A stretch of 64,000 bases of DNA from Marinibaculum pumilum (GTDB lineage Bacteria; Pseudomonadota; Alphaproteobacteria; Ferrovibrionales; Ferrovibrionaceae), in NCBI RefSeq assembly GCF_042646425.1, contig NZ_JBHRTR010000054.1:496001-560000 (forward strand), read 5' to 3'. A model generated the notes under the pieces. The model saw only the letters and a program-made list of their open reading frames with translations. It did not search any database and was not told the DNA's origin. The position numbers were made by a program, and so were the translations under genes. Shown here piece after piece: positions 23,028 through 31,851 of the stretch (position 1 is its first letter; each line of letters opens with the position of its first letter).

Positions 23028-25040
23028 CTATGCCGCCTCGGCCCAGCGTTCGGCGACGATGTCGGCCATTGCCCGCATGATGCCGCTCAGTTCGAAATCC
23101 TTCGGCGTGAAGACCGCGGCGATGCCGGCCGCGCGCAGCCGCTCCGCATCCTCCGGCGGCACGATGCCGCCGACGACCACCGGCACATGGCCCAGTCCTT
23201 CGCGCTCCAGCCCTTCCAGCACATCCTGCGCCAGGCTGACATGACTGCCCGACAGGATCGACAGACCGACCAGGTGCACCGATTCCTCCAGTGCGGCACT
23301 GACGATCTGTGCCGGGGTCAGGCGGATGCCTTCGTAGACCACCTCCATGCCGCAGTCACGGGCCATCACCGCGATCTGCTCGGCACCGTTGGAATGGCCG
23401 TCCAGGCCGGGCTTGCCAACCAGGATCTTCAGCGGCCGACCGATCCGGCCGGCCACTGCCTGGACATGCGCGCGCACCTGCGCCACCCGCTCCGGATCCA
23501 GGGTCGCCAGCCGGCCGCTGACCCCGGTCGGGGCGCGATACTCGCCGAACACCCGCCGCAGGGCATCGCCCCATTCCCCGGTGGTGACGCCGGCCCGCGC
23601 CGCCGCGATCGAGGCCGGCATGATGTTGCGGCCCTCCCGTGCATCGGCCTCCAGCGCGGCGATCGCCGCCTCGGCCGCGGCGCCGTCGCGAGCGTCCCGC
23701 CAGGCTTGCAGGCTGGCGATCTGCTCCGCCTCCGCTTCCGGGTCCACCGCCAGATAGCCGGCTTCGCCCTCCGACAGCAGGGGCGAGGGCTCGCTGCCGG
23801 TGAAGGCGTTGACGCCGACGACCTTTCGGTCGCCGCTCTCGATGTCGCGGACCCGGCGGGCATTGCTGGCCACCAGGGCCTCCTTAAGGCTGCCGGAATC
23901 GACTGCCGCGACGATGCCGCCCTGCGCGGCGATCGCCTCCAGTTCCGCCCGCGCGGCCTCCTTCAGTGCGGCGACCTGCGCCTCGACCGCGTGGCTGCCG
24001 TCGAACAGGTCGGCGAATTCCAGCAGGTCGGTCTCATAGGCGACGATCTGCTGCAGCCGCAGGCTCCACTGCTGGTCCCAGGGGCGCGGCAGGCCCAGCG
24101 CCTCGTTCCAGGCGGGCAGCTGCACCGCGCGCGCCCGGGCGTTGCGGGACAGCACCACGGCCAGCATCTCCAGCAGGATGCGGTAGACGTTGTTTTCCGG
24201 CTGCTGCTCCGTCAGGCCCAGGGAATTGACCTGCACGCCGTAGCGGAAGCGGCGGTACTGCTCCTCCGCGATGCCGTAGCGGGCCTGCAGGATCTCGTCC
24301 CACAGCTCGGTGAAGGCGCGCATCTTGCACATCTCGGTGACGAAGCGGATGCCGGCATTCACGAAGAAGCTGATCCGCCCCACCACCTTGGGGAAGTCGG
24401 CTTCCGGCACCTGGCCGCCATCCTTCACCGTGTCCAGCACTGCCAGTGCCGTGGCCAGCGCATAGGACAGTTCCTGCACCGGCGTCGCGCCGGCCTCCTG
24501 CAGGTGGTAGGAGCAGACGTTGATCGGGTTCCATTTCGGCACTTCGCGATAGGCGAAGCTGATGGTGTCGGCGATCAGGCGCATGCTGGGGCCGGGCGGG
24601 AAGATGTAGGTGCCCCGCGACAGGTATTCCTTGACGATGTCGTTCTGCACCGTCCCCTGCAGCACGGCGCGATCCGCCCCCTGTTCCTCCGCCGCCGCGA
24701 TGTACAGCGCCAGCAGCCAGGGCGCCGTCGCATTGATCGTCATCGAGGTGTTCATCTGCGCCAGCGGAATGCCGTCGAACAGGGTCCGCATGTCGCCCAG
24801 ATGGGAGATCGGCACGCCGACCTTGCCGACCTCGCCGCGGGCCAGCGGATGGTCGGCGTCGTAGCCGGTCTGGGTCGGCAGGTCGAAGGCCACCGACAGG
24901 CCGGTCTGCCCCTTCTCCAGGTTGGAACGGTACAGCGCGTTGGAAGCGGCGGCGGAGGAATGCCCGGAATAGGTCCGGATCAGCCAGGGCCGGTCGCGCT
25001 CCGGCAGGCGGCCGTCGGCGGGGGGGGATGTCGGGGACAT
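23028..25040 (-). CDS. ecm: Ethylmalonyl-CoA mutase (coenzyme B12-dependent)
   Basis: A 670-residue mutase converting (2R)-ethylmalonyl-CoA to (2S)-methylsuccinyl-CoA in the ethylmalonyl-CoA pathway. The N-terminal barrel begins PWLIRTYSGHSSAAASNALYR and continues GLSVAFDLPTQTGYD, both typical of Ecm/MeaA. The C-terminal B12 domain has D-x-H-x-x-G (KPGLDGHSNGAEQ near 547) and the later GLSILSGSH and GGIVP loops. It is a single chain, unlike two-subunit methylmalonyl-CoA mutase. ATG 25040 has an AGAGAGG site; the longer frame is not supported. Divergent from ccr, the enzyme that makes its substrate. Confidence 0.93.
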   Translation of the reverse strand: MSPTSPPADGRLPERDRPWLIRTYSGHSSAAASNALYRSNLEKGQTGLSVAFDLPTQTGYDADHPLARGEVGKVGVPISHLGDMRTLFDGIPLAQMNTSMTINATAPWLLALYIAAAEEQGADRAVLQGTVQNDIVKEYLSRGTYIFPPGPSMRLIADTISFAYREVPKWNPINVCSYHLQEAGATPVQELSYALATALAVLDTVKDGGQVPEADFPKVVGRISFFVNAGIRFVTEMCKMRAFTELWDEILQARYGIAEEQYRRFRYGVQVNSLGLTEQQPENNVYRILLEMLAVVLSRNARARAVQLPAWNEALGLPRPWDQQWSLRLQQIVAYETDLLEFADLFDGSHAVEAQVAALKEAARAELEAIAAQGGIVAAVDSGSLKEALVASNARRVRDIESGDRKVVGVNAFTGSEPSPLLSEGEAGYLAVDPEAEAEQIASLQAWRDARDGAAAEAAIAALEADAREGRNIMPASIAAARAGVTTGEWGDALRRVFGEYRAPTGVSGRLATLDPERVAQVRAHVQAVAGRIGRPLKILVGKPGLDGHSNGAEQIAVMARDCGMEVVYEGIRLTPAQIVSAALEESVHLVGLSILSGSHVSLAQDVLEGLEREGLGHVPVVVGGIVPPEDAERLRAAGIAAVFTPKDFELSGIMRAMADIVAERWAEAA

Positions 25041-25422
25041 AAGATTCTTACCTCTCTGCGCGGCCGCGCGCCCGAAAATTATGTGTTGCATTGATCGGAC
25101 GCAATATTGTAACCGTTATTGCGACGCAGCAAGCCGGCGTCAAGACCGGCGGCAATGGCGGTGGAACTCTGCACCGCCGGCGCCTGACTGTCGACCGCCA
25201 AGGCGCCGCCGCCGCAGTTTCCTGCGCGGTGCCCGTGCCCTGGCGGGCGTTGCCGCACGCGCGCCACCGGCCCGCTCCGCACCGGCTCCCGCGCGGGGAG
25301 GTGCATCGCCGGCTTCCGTGCTATGCTGCACCGCAACAGGACAGCAATCCAGTGAGGTGGCGTGTGTCCCGTGCCGCTTGGCGGCAGGGGCCGCGGCCAT
25401 GACAGTTCGAGGAGACCTATCG
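25041..25422. promoter_or_regulatory. Divergent ecm/ccr control region with TTGC/GCAA half-sites
   Basis: A 382-bp spacer without a gene. Next to ecm lies an AT-rich patch (25080-25135) with TTGCA (25087), GCAA (25101), ATTGC (25118) and GCAA (25129). CGCAAT and ATTGCG form a perfect 6-bp dyad with 12 bases between (25100-25123), and CAATATTG is a small palindrome inside it. TTGC-type half-sites recall RamB/ScfR-family operators reported for acetyl-CoA and propionyl-CoA genes, but that match is only suggestive. The rest of the spacer is GC-rich with nothing evident until GAGGAG before ccr. Confidence 0.45.
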
Positions 25423-26733
25423 ATGTCGAACGCTGCGCTCTCGCAGGAGCAGCCGCAGGCGCCTTCCACCGGGTCCGGCCCGGCGCCGAAGGACCTCTAC
25501 GAGATCGGCGAGATCCCGCCGATGGGCCATGTTCCGGCCCGCATGCATGCCTGGTGCATCCGTCGCGAGCGGCACGGGCCGCCGGAAGAAGGGATGCAGA
25601 TCGAGGTGGTGGACACCCCCGAGATCGAGGCCGACGAGGTGCTGGTCCTCGTGATGGCGGCCGGCGTCAACTACAACGGCGTCTGGGCCAGCCTGGGCGT
25701 GCCGATCTCGCCGTTCGACGTGCACAAGGCAGAATATCACATCGCCGGTTCCGACGCCTCGGGCATCGTCTGGAAGGTCGGCCGGCGGGTCACCCGCTGG
25801 AAGGTCGGCGACGAGGTCGTGGTCCACTGCAACCAGGACGATGGCGACGACGAGGAGTGCAACGGCGGCGACCCGATGAACTCCCCCAGCCAGCGGATCT
25901 GGGGCTACGAGACGCCGGACGGCTCCTTCGCCCAGTTCTGCAAGGTGCAGTCCCGCCAGCTGCTGGCGCGGCCGAAGCACCTGACCTGGGAAGAGAGCGC
26001 CTGCTATACCCTGACCCTGGCGACCGCCTACCGCATGCTGTTCGGCCACCGCCCGCACATCCTGCGGCCGGGGCACAACGTGCTGGTCTGGGGCGCGGCG
26101 GGCGGCCTGGGGTCGATGGCGATCCAGCTGATCGCCACCGCCGGCGCCAACGCGATCGGCGTGATTTCCGACACCTCGAAGACCGACTTCGTGATGTCGC
26201 TGGGCGCCAAGGGCGTCATCAACCGCAACGACTTCGACTGCTGGGGGCCGCTGCCGCCGGTGACCGACGCGGCGGTCTATGCCGACTACATGAAGCGGGT
26301 GCGCCCCTTCGGCCGGGCGATCTGGGACATCACCGGCAAGGGCAACGATGTCGACTTCGTCTTCGAGCATCCGGGCGAGCAGACCTTCCCGGTCAGCTGC
26401 TTCGTGGTGAAGCGCGGCGGCATGGTGGTGTTCTGCGCCGGCACCACCGGCTACAACCTGACGATGGACGCCCGCTTCGTCTGGATGCGGCAGAAGCGCA
26501 TCCAGGGCAGCCATTTCGCCAACCTGATGCAGGCCAGCCAGGCCAACCAGCTGGTGATCGAGCGCCGCATCGACCCCTGCATGTCGGAGGTCTTCGCCTG
26601 GGACGACATCCCGCGGGCGCATACCAAGATGTGGGAAAACAAGCACAAGCCGGGGAACATGGCGGTGCTGGTCAACGCGCTGCGTCCCGGCCTGCGCACC
26701 CTCGAGGATGCGGTCGAGGCCTTCTACGGCTGA
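25423..26733 (+). CDS. ccr: Crotonyl-CoA carboxylase/reductase
   Basis: A 436-residue medium-chain reductase that reductively carboxylates crotonyl-CoA to (2S)-ethylmalonyl-CoA with NADPH and CO2, the defining enzyme of the ethylmalonyl-CoA pathway. Landmarks: LYEIGEIPPMGHVPARMHAW, NYNGVWASLGVPISPFD, the insertion HCNQDDGDDEECNGGDPM, the nucleotide motif WGAAGGLGSMA near 224, and FEHPGEQTFP with the CO2-pocket region. This signature separates it from plain crotonyl-CoA reductase. ATG 25423 is preceded by GAGGAGACC. It is followed by a sequencing gap and mcd. Confidence 0.95.
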   Translation: MSNAALSQEQPQAPSTGSGPAPKDLYEIGEIPPMGHVPARMHAWCIRRERHGPPEEGMQIEVVDTPEIEADEVLVLVMAAGVNYNGVWASLGVPISPFDVHKAEYHIAGSDASGIVWKVGRRVTRWKVGDEVVVHCNQDDGDDEECNGGDPMNSPSQRIWGYETPDGSFAQFCKVQSRQLLARPKHLTWEESACYTLTLATAYRMLFGHRPHILRPGHNVLVWGAAGGLGSMAIQLIATAGANAIGVISDTSKTDFVMSLGAKGVINRNDFDCWGPLPPVTDAAVYADYMKRVRPFGRAIWDITGKGNDVDFVFEHPGEQTFPVSCFVVKRGGMVVFCAGTTGYNLTMDARFVWMRQKRIQGSHFANLMQASQANQLVIERRIDPCMSEVFAWDDIPRAHTKMWENKHKPGNMAVLVNALRPGLRTLEDAVEAFYG

Positions 26734-26746
26734 GGCCCGGTGAAGG

Positions 26747-26879
26747 NNNNNNNNNNNNNNNNNNNNNNNNNNNNNNNNNNNNNNNNNNNNNNNNNNNNNN
26801 NNNNNNNNNNNNNNNNNNNNNNNNNNNNNNNNNNNNNNNNNNNNNNNNNNNNNNNNNNNNNNNNNNNNNNNNNNNNNNN
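26747..26879. other. Assembly gap (133 N)
   Basis: N-run in the ccr-mcd spacer. Ccr is complete before it and the mcd start lies after it, so no known gene is broken, but a small gene or promoter could be hidden. Confidence 0.95.
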
Positions 26880-26923
26880 CCTTTCCAGCCGTACCAGGCC
26901 AGCCGTACCAGGGAGAGCGCGAG

Positions 26924-28615
26924 ATGAGTTCCGCCGCCGAGGCCCTTTCACATTCTGCATCGGGCTCCGCCCTGTTCCGCCGCTGCCATGCCGCGCTCGA
27001 GGCCGCCGACGCCCTGGTCGAACGCCTGGCGGCCACCCTGGCCGACAGCCTGCGCGGGCCCGACGGGCGGTTGGACGGCGCCGCCCTGGATGCGCGCCAG
27101 TTCGCCGTCCACGGCTATTCCTGGTACGCCACCTATCTGGAGGCACTGCGCCAGACCCTGGCCTGGGCGGAGCGGCTGTCGGAAGAGGGCAGCTTCGGCG
27201 AGCTGGAGGAGCTGATCCTCACCATCGGCTTCGGCGAATATCTGCGCCAGATGGCCGGCGGCATCGCGATGACCCAGGTGGAGATCGTCCGGCCGGAGGA
27301 TCTGGGCCTGGACCGCGCCGCCATCGCCGCCTTCTGGACGGACGATGTCGCCGCGCTGGCCGCCGCGTCGGGGCCGGAGGCGCGCGGCCGCCTCGCCGGG
27401 CTGATCGAGCATGGCCTGGATACCGGCCATTTCGGCGCCTGGGGCATCGACGAGACCCTGAACATGGTGCGCGACCAGTTCCGCCGCTTCGTCGAGGCGA
27501 AGGTCACGCCGCATGCCCATGACTGGCACCTGAAGGACGAGCTGATCCCGATCGAGGTCGTGCAGCAGATGGCCGAACTCGGCGTCTTCGGCCTGACCAT
27601 CCCGGAGGAGCATGGCGGCCTGGGGATGGGCAAGACCGCGATGTGCGTGGTCTCCGAGGAACTGTCGCGGGGCTATATCGGCGTCGGCTCGCTGGGCACC
27701 CGGTCGGAGATCGCCGGCGAGCTGATCCTGGCCAACGGCACCGACGACCAGAAGGCCCGCTGGCTGGCGAAGCTCGCCAGCGGCGAGATCCTGCCGACCG
27801 CCGTCTTCACGGAACCCAATACGGGCTCCGACCTGGGCTCCCTGCGCACCCGCGCGGTGCGCGCCGGCGACAGCTACAGGGTCAGCGGCAACAAGACCTG
27901 GATCACCCATGCCGCCCGCACCGACATGATGACCCTGCTGGCGCGCACCGATCCGGATGCGCCCGGCTACAAGGGCCTCAGCATGTTCATCGCCGAGAAG
28001 CCGCGCGGCACCGATGCCGACCCGTTCCCGGCGAAGGGCATGACCGGCGGCGAGATCCCGGTGCTGGGCTATCGCGGCATGAAGGAATACGAACTCGCCT
28101 TCGACGAATTCGAGGTGCCGGCGGCAAACCTGCTGGGGGAGAAGGAGGGCCAGGGCTTCAAGCAGCTGATGGCGACCTTCGAGAGCGCCCGCATCCAGAC
28201 CGCGGCCCGGGCGCTTGGTGTCGCGCAGAACGCGATGGAGATCGGCCTGCGCTATGCGCTCGACCGGCAGCAGTTCGGCCGGGCGATCTTCGGCTTCCCG
28301 CGGGTGCATGGAAAGCTCGCCTGGATGGCGGTGGAACTGATGATGACCCGGCAGCTGACCTTCTTCGCAGCGCGGCAGAAGGATTCCGGCAAGCGCTGCG
28401 ACCTGGAGGCCGGCATGGCGAAACTGCTGGGCGCGCGGGTGGCCTGGGCCAATGCCGACAATGCCCTGCAGATCCACGGCGGCAACGGCTTCGCACTGGA
28501 ATACCAGATTTCCCGCGTGCTCTGCGACGCGCGGATCCTGAACATCTTCGAGGGCGCGGGCGAGATCCAGGCGCATGTCATCGCCCGCCGCCTGCTGGAG
28601 GCCCGCAACGGCTGA
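26924..28615 (+). CDS. mcd: (2S)-Methylsuccinyl-CoA dehydrogenase
   Basis: A 563-residue FAD acyl-CoA dehydrogenase oxidising methylsuccinyl-CoA to mesaconyl-CoA. It has an extra N-terminal domain of about 170 residues (FAVHGYSWYATYLEALRQTLAWAE, then FGEYLRQMAGGIAMTQVEIVRP) characteristic of Mcd and absent from ordinary dehydrogenases. The core shows FTEPNTGSDLGSLRTRA, WITHAARTD, and YALDRQQFGRAIFGF, with the C-terminal IHGGNGFALEYQISR. Length and neighbours (ccr, ecm) support this substrate. Electrons would pass to the ETF encoded further on. GGGAGAGCGCGAG precedes the ATG. Confidence 0.93.
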   Translation: MSSAAEALSHSASGSALFRRCHAALEAADALVERLAATLADSLRGPDGRLDGAALDARQFAVHGYSWYATYLEALRQTLAWAERLSEEGSFGELEELILTIGFGEYLRQMAGGIAMTQVEIVRPEDLGLDRAAIAAFWTDDVAALAAASGPEARGRLAGLIEHGLDTGHFGAWGIDETLNMVRDQFRRFVEAKVTPHAHDWHLKDELIPIEVVQQMAELGVFGLTIPEEHGGLGMGKTAMCVVSEELSRGYIGVGSLGTRSEIAGELILANGTDDQKARWLAKLASGEILPTAVFTEPNTGSDLGSLRTRAVRAGDSYRVSGNKTWITHAARTDMMTLLARTDPDAPGYKGLSMFIAEKPRGTDADPFPAKGMTGGEIPVLGYRGMKEYELAFDEFEVPAANLLGEKEGQGFKQLMATFESARIQTAARALGVAQNAMEIGLRYALDRQQFGRAIFGFPRVHGKLAWMAVELMMTRQLTFFAARQKDSGKRCDLEAGMAKLLGARVAWANADNALQIHGGNGFALEYQISRVLCDARILNIFEGAGEIQAHVIARRLLEARNG

Positions 28616-28631
28616 CGGCCCGTCCGGCCGC

Positions 28632-29618
28632 ATGCCCCCGGACCGCGCGAGGAGGCGCGCCCCGGGGGACGGGGGGACAGGCGAAGACGCCGTCACCCAG
28701 GACCGGACTGACACCGCCGTGCCGGGCCACCGCGGGCTGAACGCCGGCGACGGCTTCGCCCTGGTGGCGATCGTCATCTTCGGCTCCACCTTCCCGGTGT
28801 CGAAGCCGGTGCTGGAGGTCGTGGACCCGTTCGTCTTCGGTTCCAGCCGCTTCCTGATCTCCGGCCTGGGGATCCTCGCCTTCCTGTGGCTGCGCGGATG
28901 GCGGCCGCGCTACCGGCGCCAGGACCTGCCGATGCTGGCGGCGGCCTCGGTCTGCTTCGGCACCTTCCACGCCCTCTGGGGCTTCGGCCTGCCGCTGATC
29001 CCGGCCTCCACCGCGGCGATCCTGATGGCCACCTCGCCGGTCTTCGGCGCGCTGATCGACACCGCCCGCGGCAACCGGCCCCGGCCGCTGGCCTGGGTCG
29101 GCATGGCGATCGCCTTCGCCGGCGTGGTCTGCGTGATCAACAACAGCTTCGAGCATCTGGAGATCCCCGAGGGGCAGCTGCTGGGCGGCGGTCTCTGGCT
29201 CGCCAACGCCCTGTGCTGGGCGCTCTATTCCGGCTTCGGCGCGCCGCTCTCGACCCGCCTCGGCGCGGTGCCGGCCGTGGCCACGACGACCCTGGGCGGC
29301 GCGCTGCTGCTGGCACCGCTGGCGCTGGTCTTCGGCTGGCAGGGTCACGGCATCGACCGGCTGGATACCGGCCTCTGGCTGCAATACGCCTATATGGCGG
29401 TGGTCGGCGCCGGCCTGTCGCTGCTCGCCTGGTACGGCGCGCTGCGCCGGCTCGGCACCACCCGCGGCATCGCCTACATGTACCTGGTACCGGTCGCCGC
29501 CACCCTGCTGTCCTGGGCTTTCCTGGGCGAGGCGATCACCCCCGCCCGCCTGGCCGGAATGGCCGCCGTCCTGCTCGGCGTCTGGCTGATCCGGCGCAAT
29601 GCCGCCGCACCCCGCTGA
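28632..29618 (+). CDS. EamA/DMT-family transporter
   Basis: A 328-residue inner-membrane protein with ten hydrophobic helices in two EamA repeats, starting at FALVAIVIFGSTFPVSKPVLEVVDP and repeating at GLWLANALCWALYSGFGAPLSTRLG. Substrate unknown; relatives export amino acids and other metabolites. The start is uncertain: ATG 28632 lacks a clear ribosome site and leaves 37 hydrophilic residues before helix one, and GTG 28719 is an alternative. It follows mcd by 16 bases on the same strand but has no evident link to the pathway. Confidence 0.8.
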   Translation: MPPDRARRRAPGDGGTGEDAVTQDRTDTAVPGHRGLNAGDGFALVAIVIFGSTFPVSKPVLEVVDPFVFGSSRFLISGLGILAFLWLRGWRPRYRRQDLPMLAAASVCFGTFHALWGFGLPLIPASTAAILMATSPVFGALIDTARGNRPRPLAWVGMAIAFAGVVCVINNSFEHLEIPEGQLLGGGLWLANALCWALYSGFGAPLSTRLGAVPAVATTTLGGALLLAPLALVFGWQGHGIDRLDTGLWLQYAYMAVVGAGLSLLAWYGALRRLGTTRGIAYMYLVPVAATLLSWAFLGEAITPARLAGMAAVLLGVWLIRRNAAAPR

Positions 29619-29769
29619 TCCTTGCCACCGACAGGTTAATCCGGACTTTGGACTGGAGAAGATACCGCGCCGGACCGCCGAATATGGCGATCGGCGACTC
29701 GGCACCACGCCCCACGGCTGCGGGCAGGCAATGCCGGACCGTCCAGGAAACGTCTGAGGAGGTCTGATC

Positions 29770-30291
29770 ATGTCGAAACCGAGCCCGACCGGCCTGCGCC
29801 GGGCCTTGTGCAACACCGTTCTTGCCGCCGGTCTTGCGGCATTCGCCGACGGCAGCGCCGTCGCCCAGGATGGCGGCAGCATCTACTATGTCTCCCTGCA
29901 GCCGCAGGGGCCGGACTATCCCGCCTCCTACGGACCGCAATTCCCGATCCAGAAGGTCGCGGTCTCCGTCAAGCTGGACATCGAGTGCAACGGCGGCGGG
30001 CTCTACAAGACCTTCCACGCCAACGGCGACGCCGCACCGGTCGGCTATGGCGGCACCATGCGCTGCGGCGACGCCGCCGAATGGGCCACCGTCACCGCGG
30101 AATTCCTCATGAACGCCGGGACCCAGGTCGTGCATTGCGAACCCACCAGGCTGCCGCTGTCGGAGCTGGGCGACGGCCAGTCGGGCGCGCCGAACATGGT
30201 CTTCATCAAGTCGCTGGACGTCTTCACCAAGCCGAACGGCCAGAGGCGCATCGAGAACTGCAGCGCCGGCCTCACACCGGCCTCCAAGTAG
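29770..30291 (+). CDS. Secreted hypothetical protein with four cysteines
   Basis: A 173-residue protein that I do not recognise. Residues 1-33 form a signal peptide ending GSAVAQDGG. The mature part begins SIYYVSLQPQGPDYPASYGPQFPIQKVAVSV and has four cysteines (IECNG, MRCGD, VHCEP, ENCSA), which could form two disulfides in the periplasm. It is rich in short predicted strands, suggesting a beta-sandwich. GAGGAGGTCTGATC precedes the ATG. It stands alone, with 150 bases before it and 136 after. Confidence 0.6.
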   Translation: MSKPSPTGLRRALCNTVLAAGLAAFADGSAVAQDGGSIYYVSLQPQGPDYPASYGPQFPIQKVAVSVKLDIECNGGGLYKTFHANGDAAPVGYGGTMRCGDAAEWATVTAEFLMNAGTQVVHCEPTRLPLSELGDGQSGAPNMVFIKSLDVFTKPNGQRRIENCSAGLTPASK

Positions 30292-30427
30292 AGGCGGGCT
30301 GGCGGCCACCCGGCCCCGCCGCCGGATGGCCGCCGCTGGCCTCGCGGCCGAGGAACCTCTACCCTCCACCCGTCATGACCGTGGTGCCGCCGGCGGCACG
30401 CGGCGGCACCGGCCCCGGGGGGAGGCG

Positions 30428-30967
30428 ATGACGACGACAGAAGCGGCACCAGGCCGCACCAGCACGCGGGCAGAAGGCGGGATCTGCATCCTGGTCGGGC
30501 TGGCCTGCATCGCGATCCCGTTCATCTTCGCGATCGGCCTGACGGTCCTGGTCGGGCTCTGCTTTATCGGCGCCGGCCTGGTCTGGATCTATCGCGGCTC
30601 CCGGCAGGGGTCCGCACAACAGGGCCAGCGTTCGATTTTTTCCCTGGTCCTGGCCGCGGTGATGGTCGTGGGCGGGGCGATCGTGATCGTCTATCCGCAG
30701 ACCGGGAACCTGGCGATCGGCATCCTGCTGCTGGCGCAGGGCGCGGTGACCCTGGGGGTGGCCCTGCTGCAGCGCCGGGACAGCGGCACCGGCTTCCTGC
30801 TGGCGCTGGCGGCTGGGCTCGCCGGCCTCGCCTTCGGGCTGGTCGTGCTGCTGGCCGGCCCCTTCGCGCAGAGCTGGGTCCTGCCGCTGCTGGTCGGCAT
30901 CGACCTGGTCCTGCTGGGCCTGTCGCTGCTGACCGCGCCGGCAGGCGGCGTCCCCGCCCGCACCTGA
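30428..30967 (+). CDS. HdeD-like (DUF308) multi-helix membrane protein
   Basis: A 179-residue inner-membrane protein with six hydrophobic helices in three hairpins, each with the G-(x)2-ARG-like pattern of HdeD relatives: GGICILVGLACIAIPFIFAIGLTVLVGL, then SLVLAAVMVVGGAIVIVYP, then LPLLVGIDLVLLGLSLL. HdeD is associated with acid resistance in E. coli; most relatives are uncharacterised. GGGGGGAGGCG precedes the ATG. Nothing else links it to its neighbours. Confidence 0.7.
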   Translation: MTTTEAAPGRTSTRAEGGICILVGLACIAIPFIFAIGLTVLVGLCFIGAGLVWIYRGSRQGSAQQGQRSIFSLVLAAVMVVGGAIVIVYPQTGNLAIGILLLAQGAVTLGVALLQRRDSGTGFLLALAAGLAGLAFGLVVLLAGPFAQSWVLPLLVGIDLVLLGLSLLTAPAGGVPART

Positions 30968-31054
30968 AGAACGGCACGACGCCTGCCGGCGGGACGATAA
31001 GCCGTGCGGCCGGCGTGATCGAAACCGGCCGGCGATGCGCTATATGATCGGTTC

Positions 31055-31252
31055 ATGCTCGAGATCGTAAACACCGCCATACCGGTCTTCCTGGTCCTGA
31101 CCTTCCTGGTGCTGGTCGCCGGGCTGGTGAACCTGTTCCGCAGCGGCGGGACCAACCGCAACATGTCCCAGATCCTGATGCGGTGGCGGGTGCTGCTGCA
31201 GTTCATCGTGGTCTGCCTGATCGCGCTCGCTGCCTTCCTGACCCAGCGCTGA
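31055..31252 (+). CDS. Twin-transmembrane-helix small protein
   Basis: A 65-residue protein with two hydrophobic helices (residues 9-29 and 44-62) joined by a basic loop, FRSGGTNRNMSQILMRWRVL. The loop resembles HIG1-type small proteins. It commonly sits directly before the PduO-type adenosyltransferase in alphaproteobacteria, and does so here, 11 bases ahead. Function unknown. A TATATGAT -10-like element lies just upstream of the ATG. Confidence 0.8.
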   Translation: MLEIVNTAIPVFLVLTFLVLVAGLVNLFRSGGTNRNMSQILMRWRVLLQFIVVCLIALAAFLTQR

Positions 31253-31263
31253 AGGGCAAGACG

Positions 31264-31830
31264 ATGGTCAAGCTGACGAAGATCTATACCCGCGGCGGCG
31301 ATGCCGGGCAGACCTCTCTGGGCGACGGCGAACGCCGTCCCAAGCACGACCTGAGGGTCGACGCCTACGGCACCGTGGACGAGGCCAATGCGGTCATCGG
31401 CCTGGTGCGCCTGCACACCGCCGACCATCCGGCCGATGCGATCCTGTCGCGGATCCAGAACGACCTGTTCGACCTGGGCGCCGACCTCTGCACGCCGGAA
31501 GCCGAGGCGCCGAAATACCCGCCGCTGCGCATCGTGCCGGAACAGGTCGCCCGGCTGGAGGCGGAGATCGACCGGATCAATGCCGGTCTGGCGCCGCTCA
31601 ATTCCTTCATCCTGCCCGGCGGCATGCCGGCGGCGGCGCATCTGCATCTCGCCCGGACGGTCGCCCGGCGCGCGGAACGCCTGATCAGCGAACTGGCAGG
31701 GCGCGAGGCGGTGAACCCGGAAGCCCTGAAATATGCCAACCGGCTGTCGGACCTGCTGTTCGTCCTCGGCCGGCACCTCAACGGCGACGGCGCCGGCGAC
31801 GTGCTCTGGGTGCCGGGCGCCAATCGCTGA
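31264..31830 (+). CDS. ATP:cob(I)alamin adenosyltransferase, PduO type
   Basis: A 188-residue trimeric enzyme that transfers adenosyl to cob(I)alamin to make coenzyme B12. The N-terminal ATP motif TRGGDAGQTSLGDGERRPKHD and the conserved FILPGG, HLARTVARRAER and LLFVLGRHLNGD segments are all present. It lies 6 kb from ecm, whose product needs this cofactor, and in the conserved neighbourhood that normally continues into etfBA. Here a convergent kinase gene follows 21 bases after its stop. Confidence 0.92.
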   Translation: MVKLTKIYTRGGDAGQTSLGDGERRPKHDLRVDAYGTVDEANAVIGLVRLHTADHPADAILSRIQNDLFDLGADLCTPEAEAPKYPPLRIVPEQVARLEAEIDRINAGLAPLNSFILPGGMPAAAHLHLARTVARRAERLISELAGREAVNPEALKYANRLSDLLFVLGRHLNGDGAGDVLWVPGANR

Positions 31831-31851
31831 GCCATCGGCGAAGGCAGGCGG

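Noticed and set aside
30968..31054. Cobalamin riboswitch before the adenosyltransferase operon
   Set aside because: The 87-bp spacer is too short and lacks a B12-box-like conserved core.
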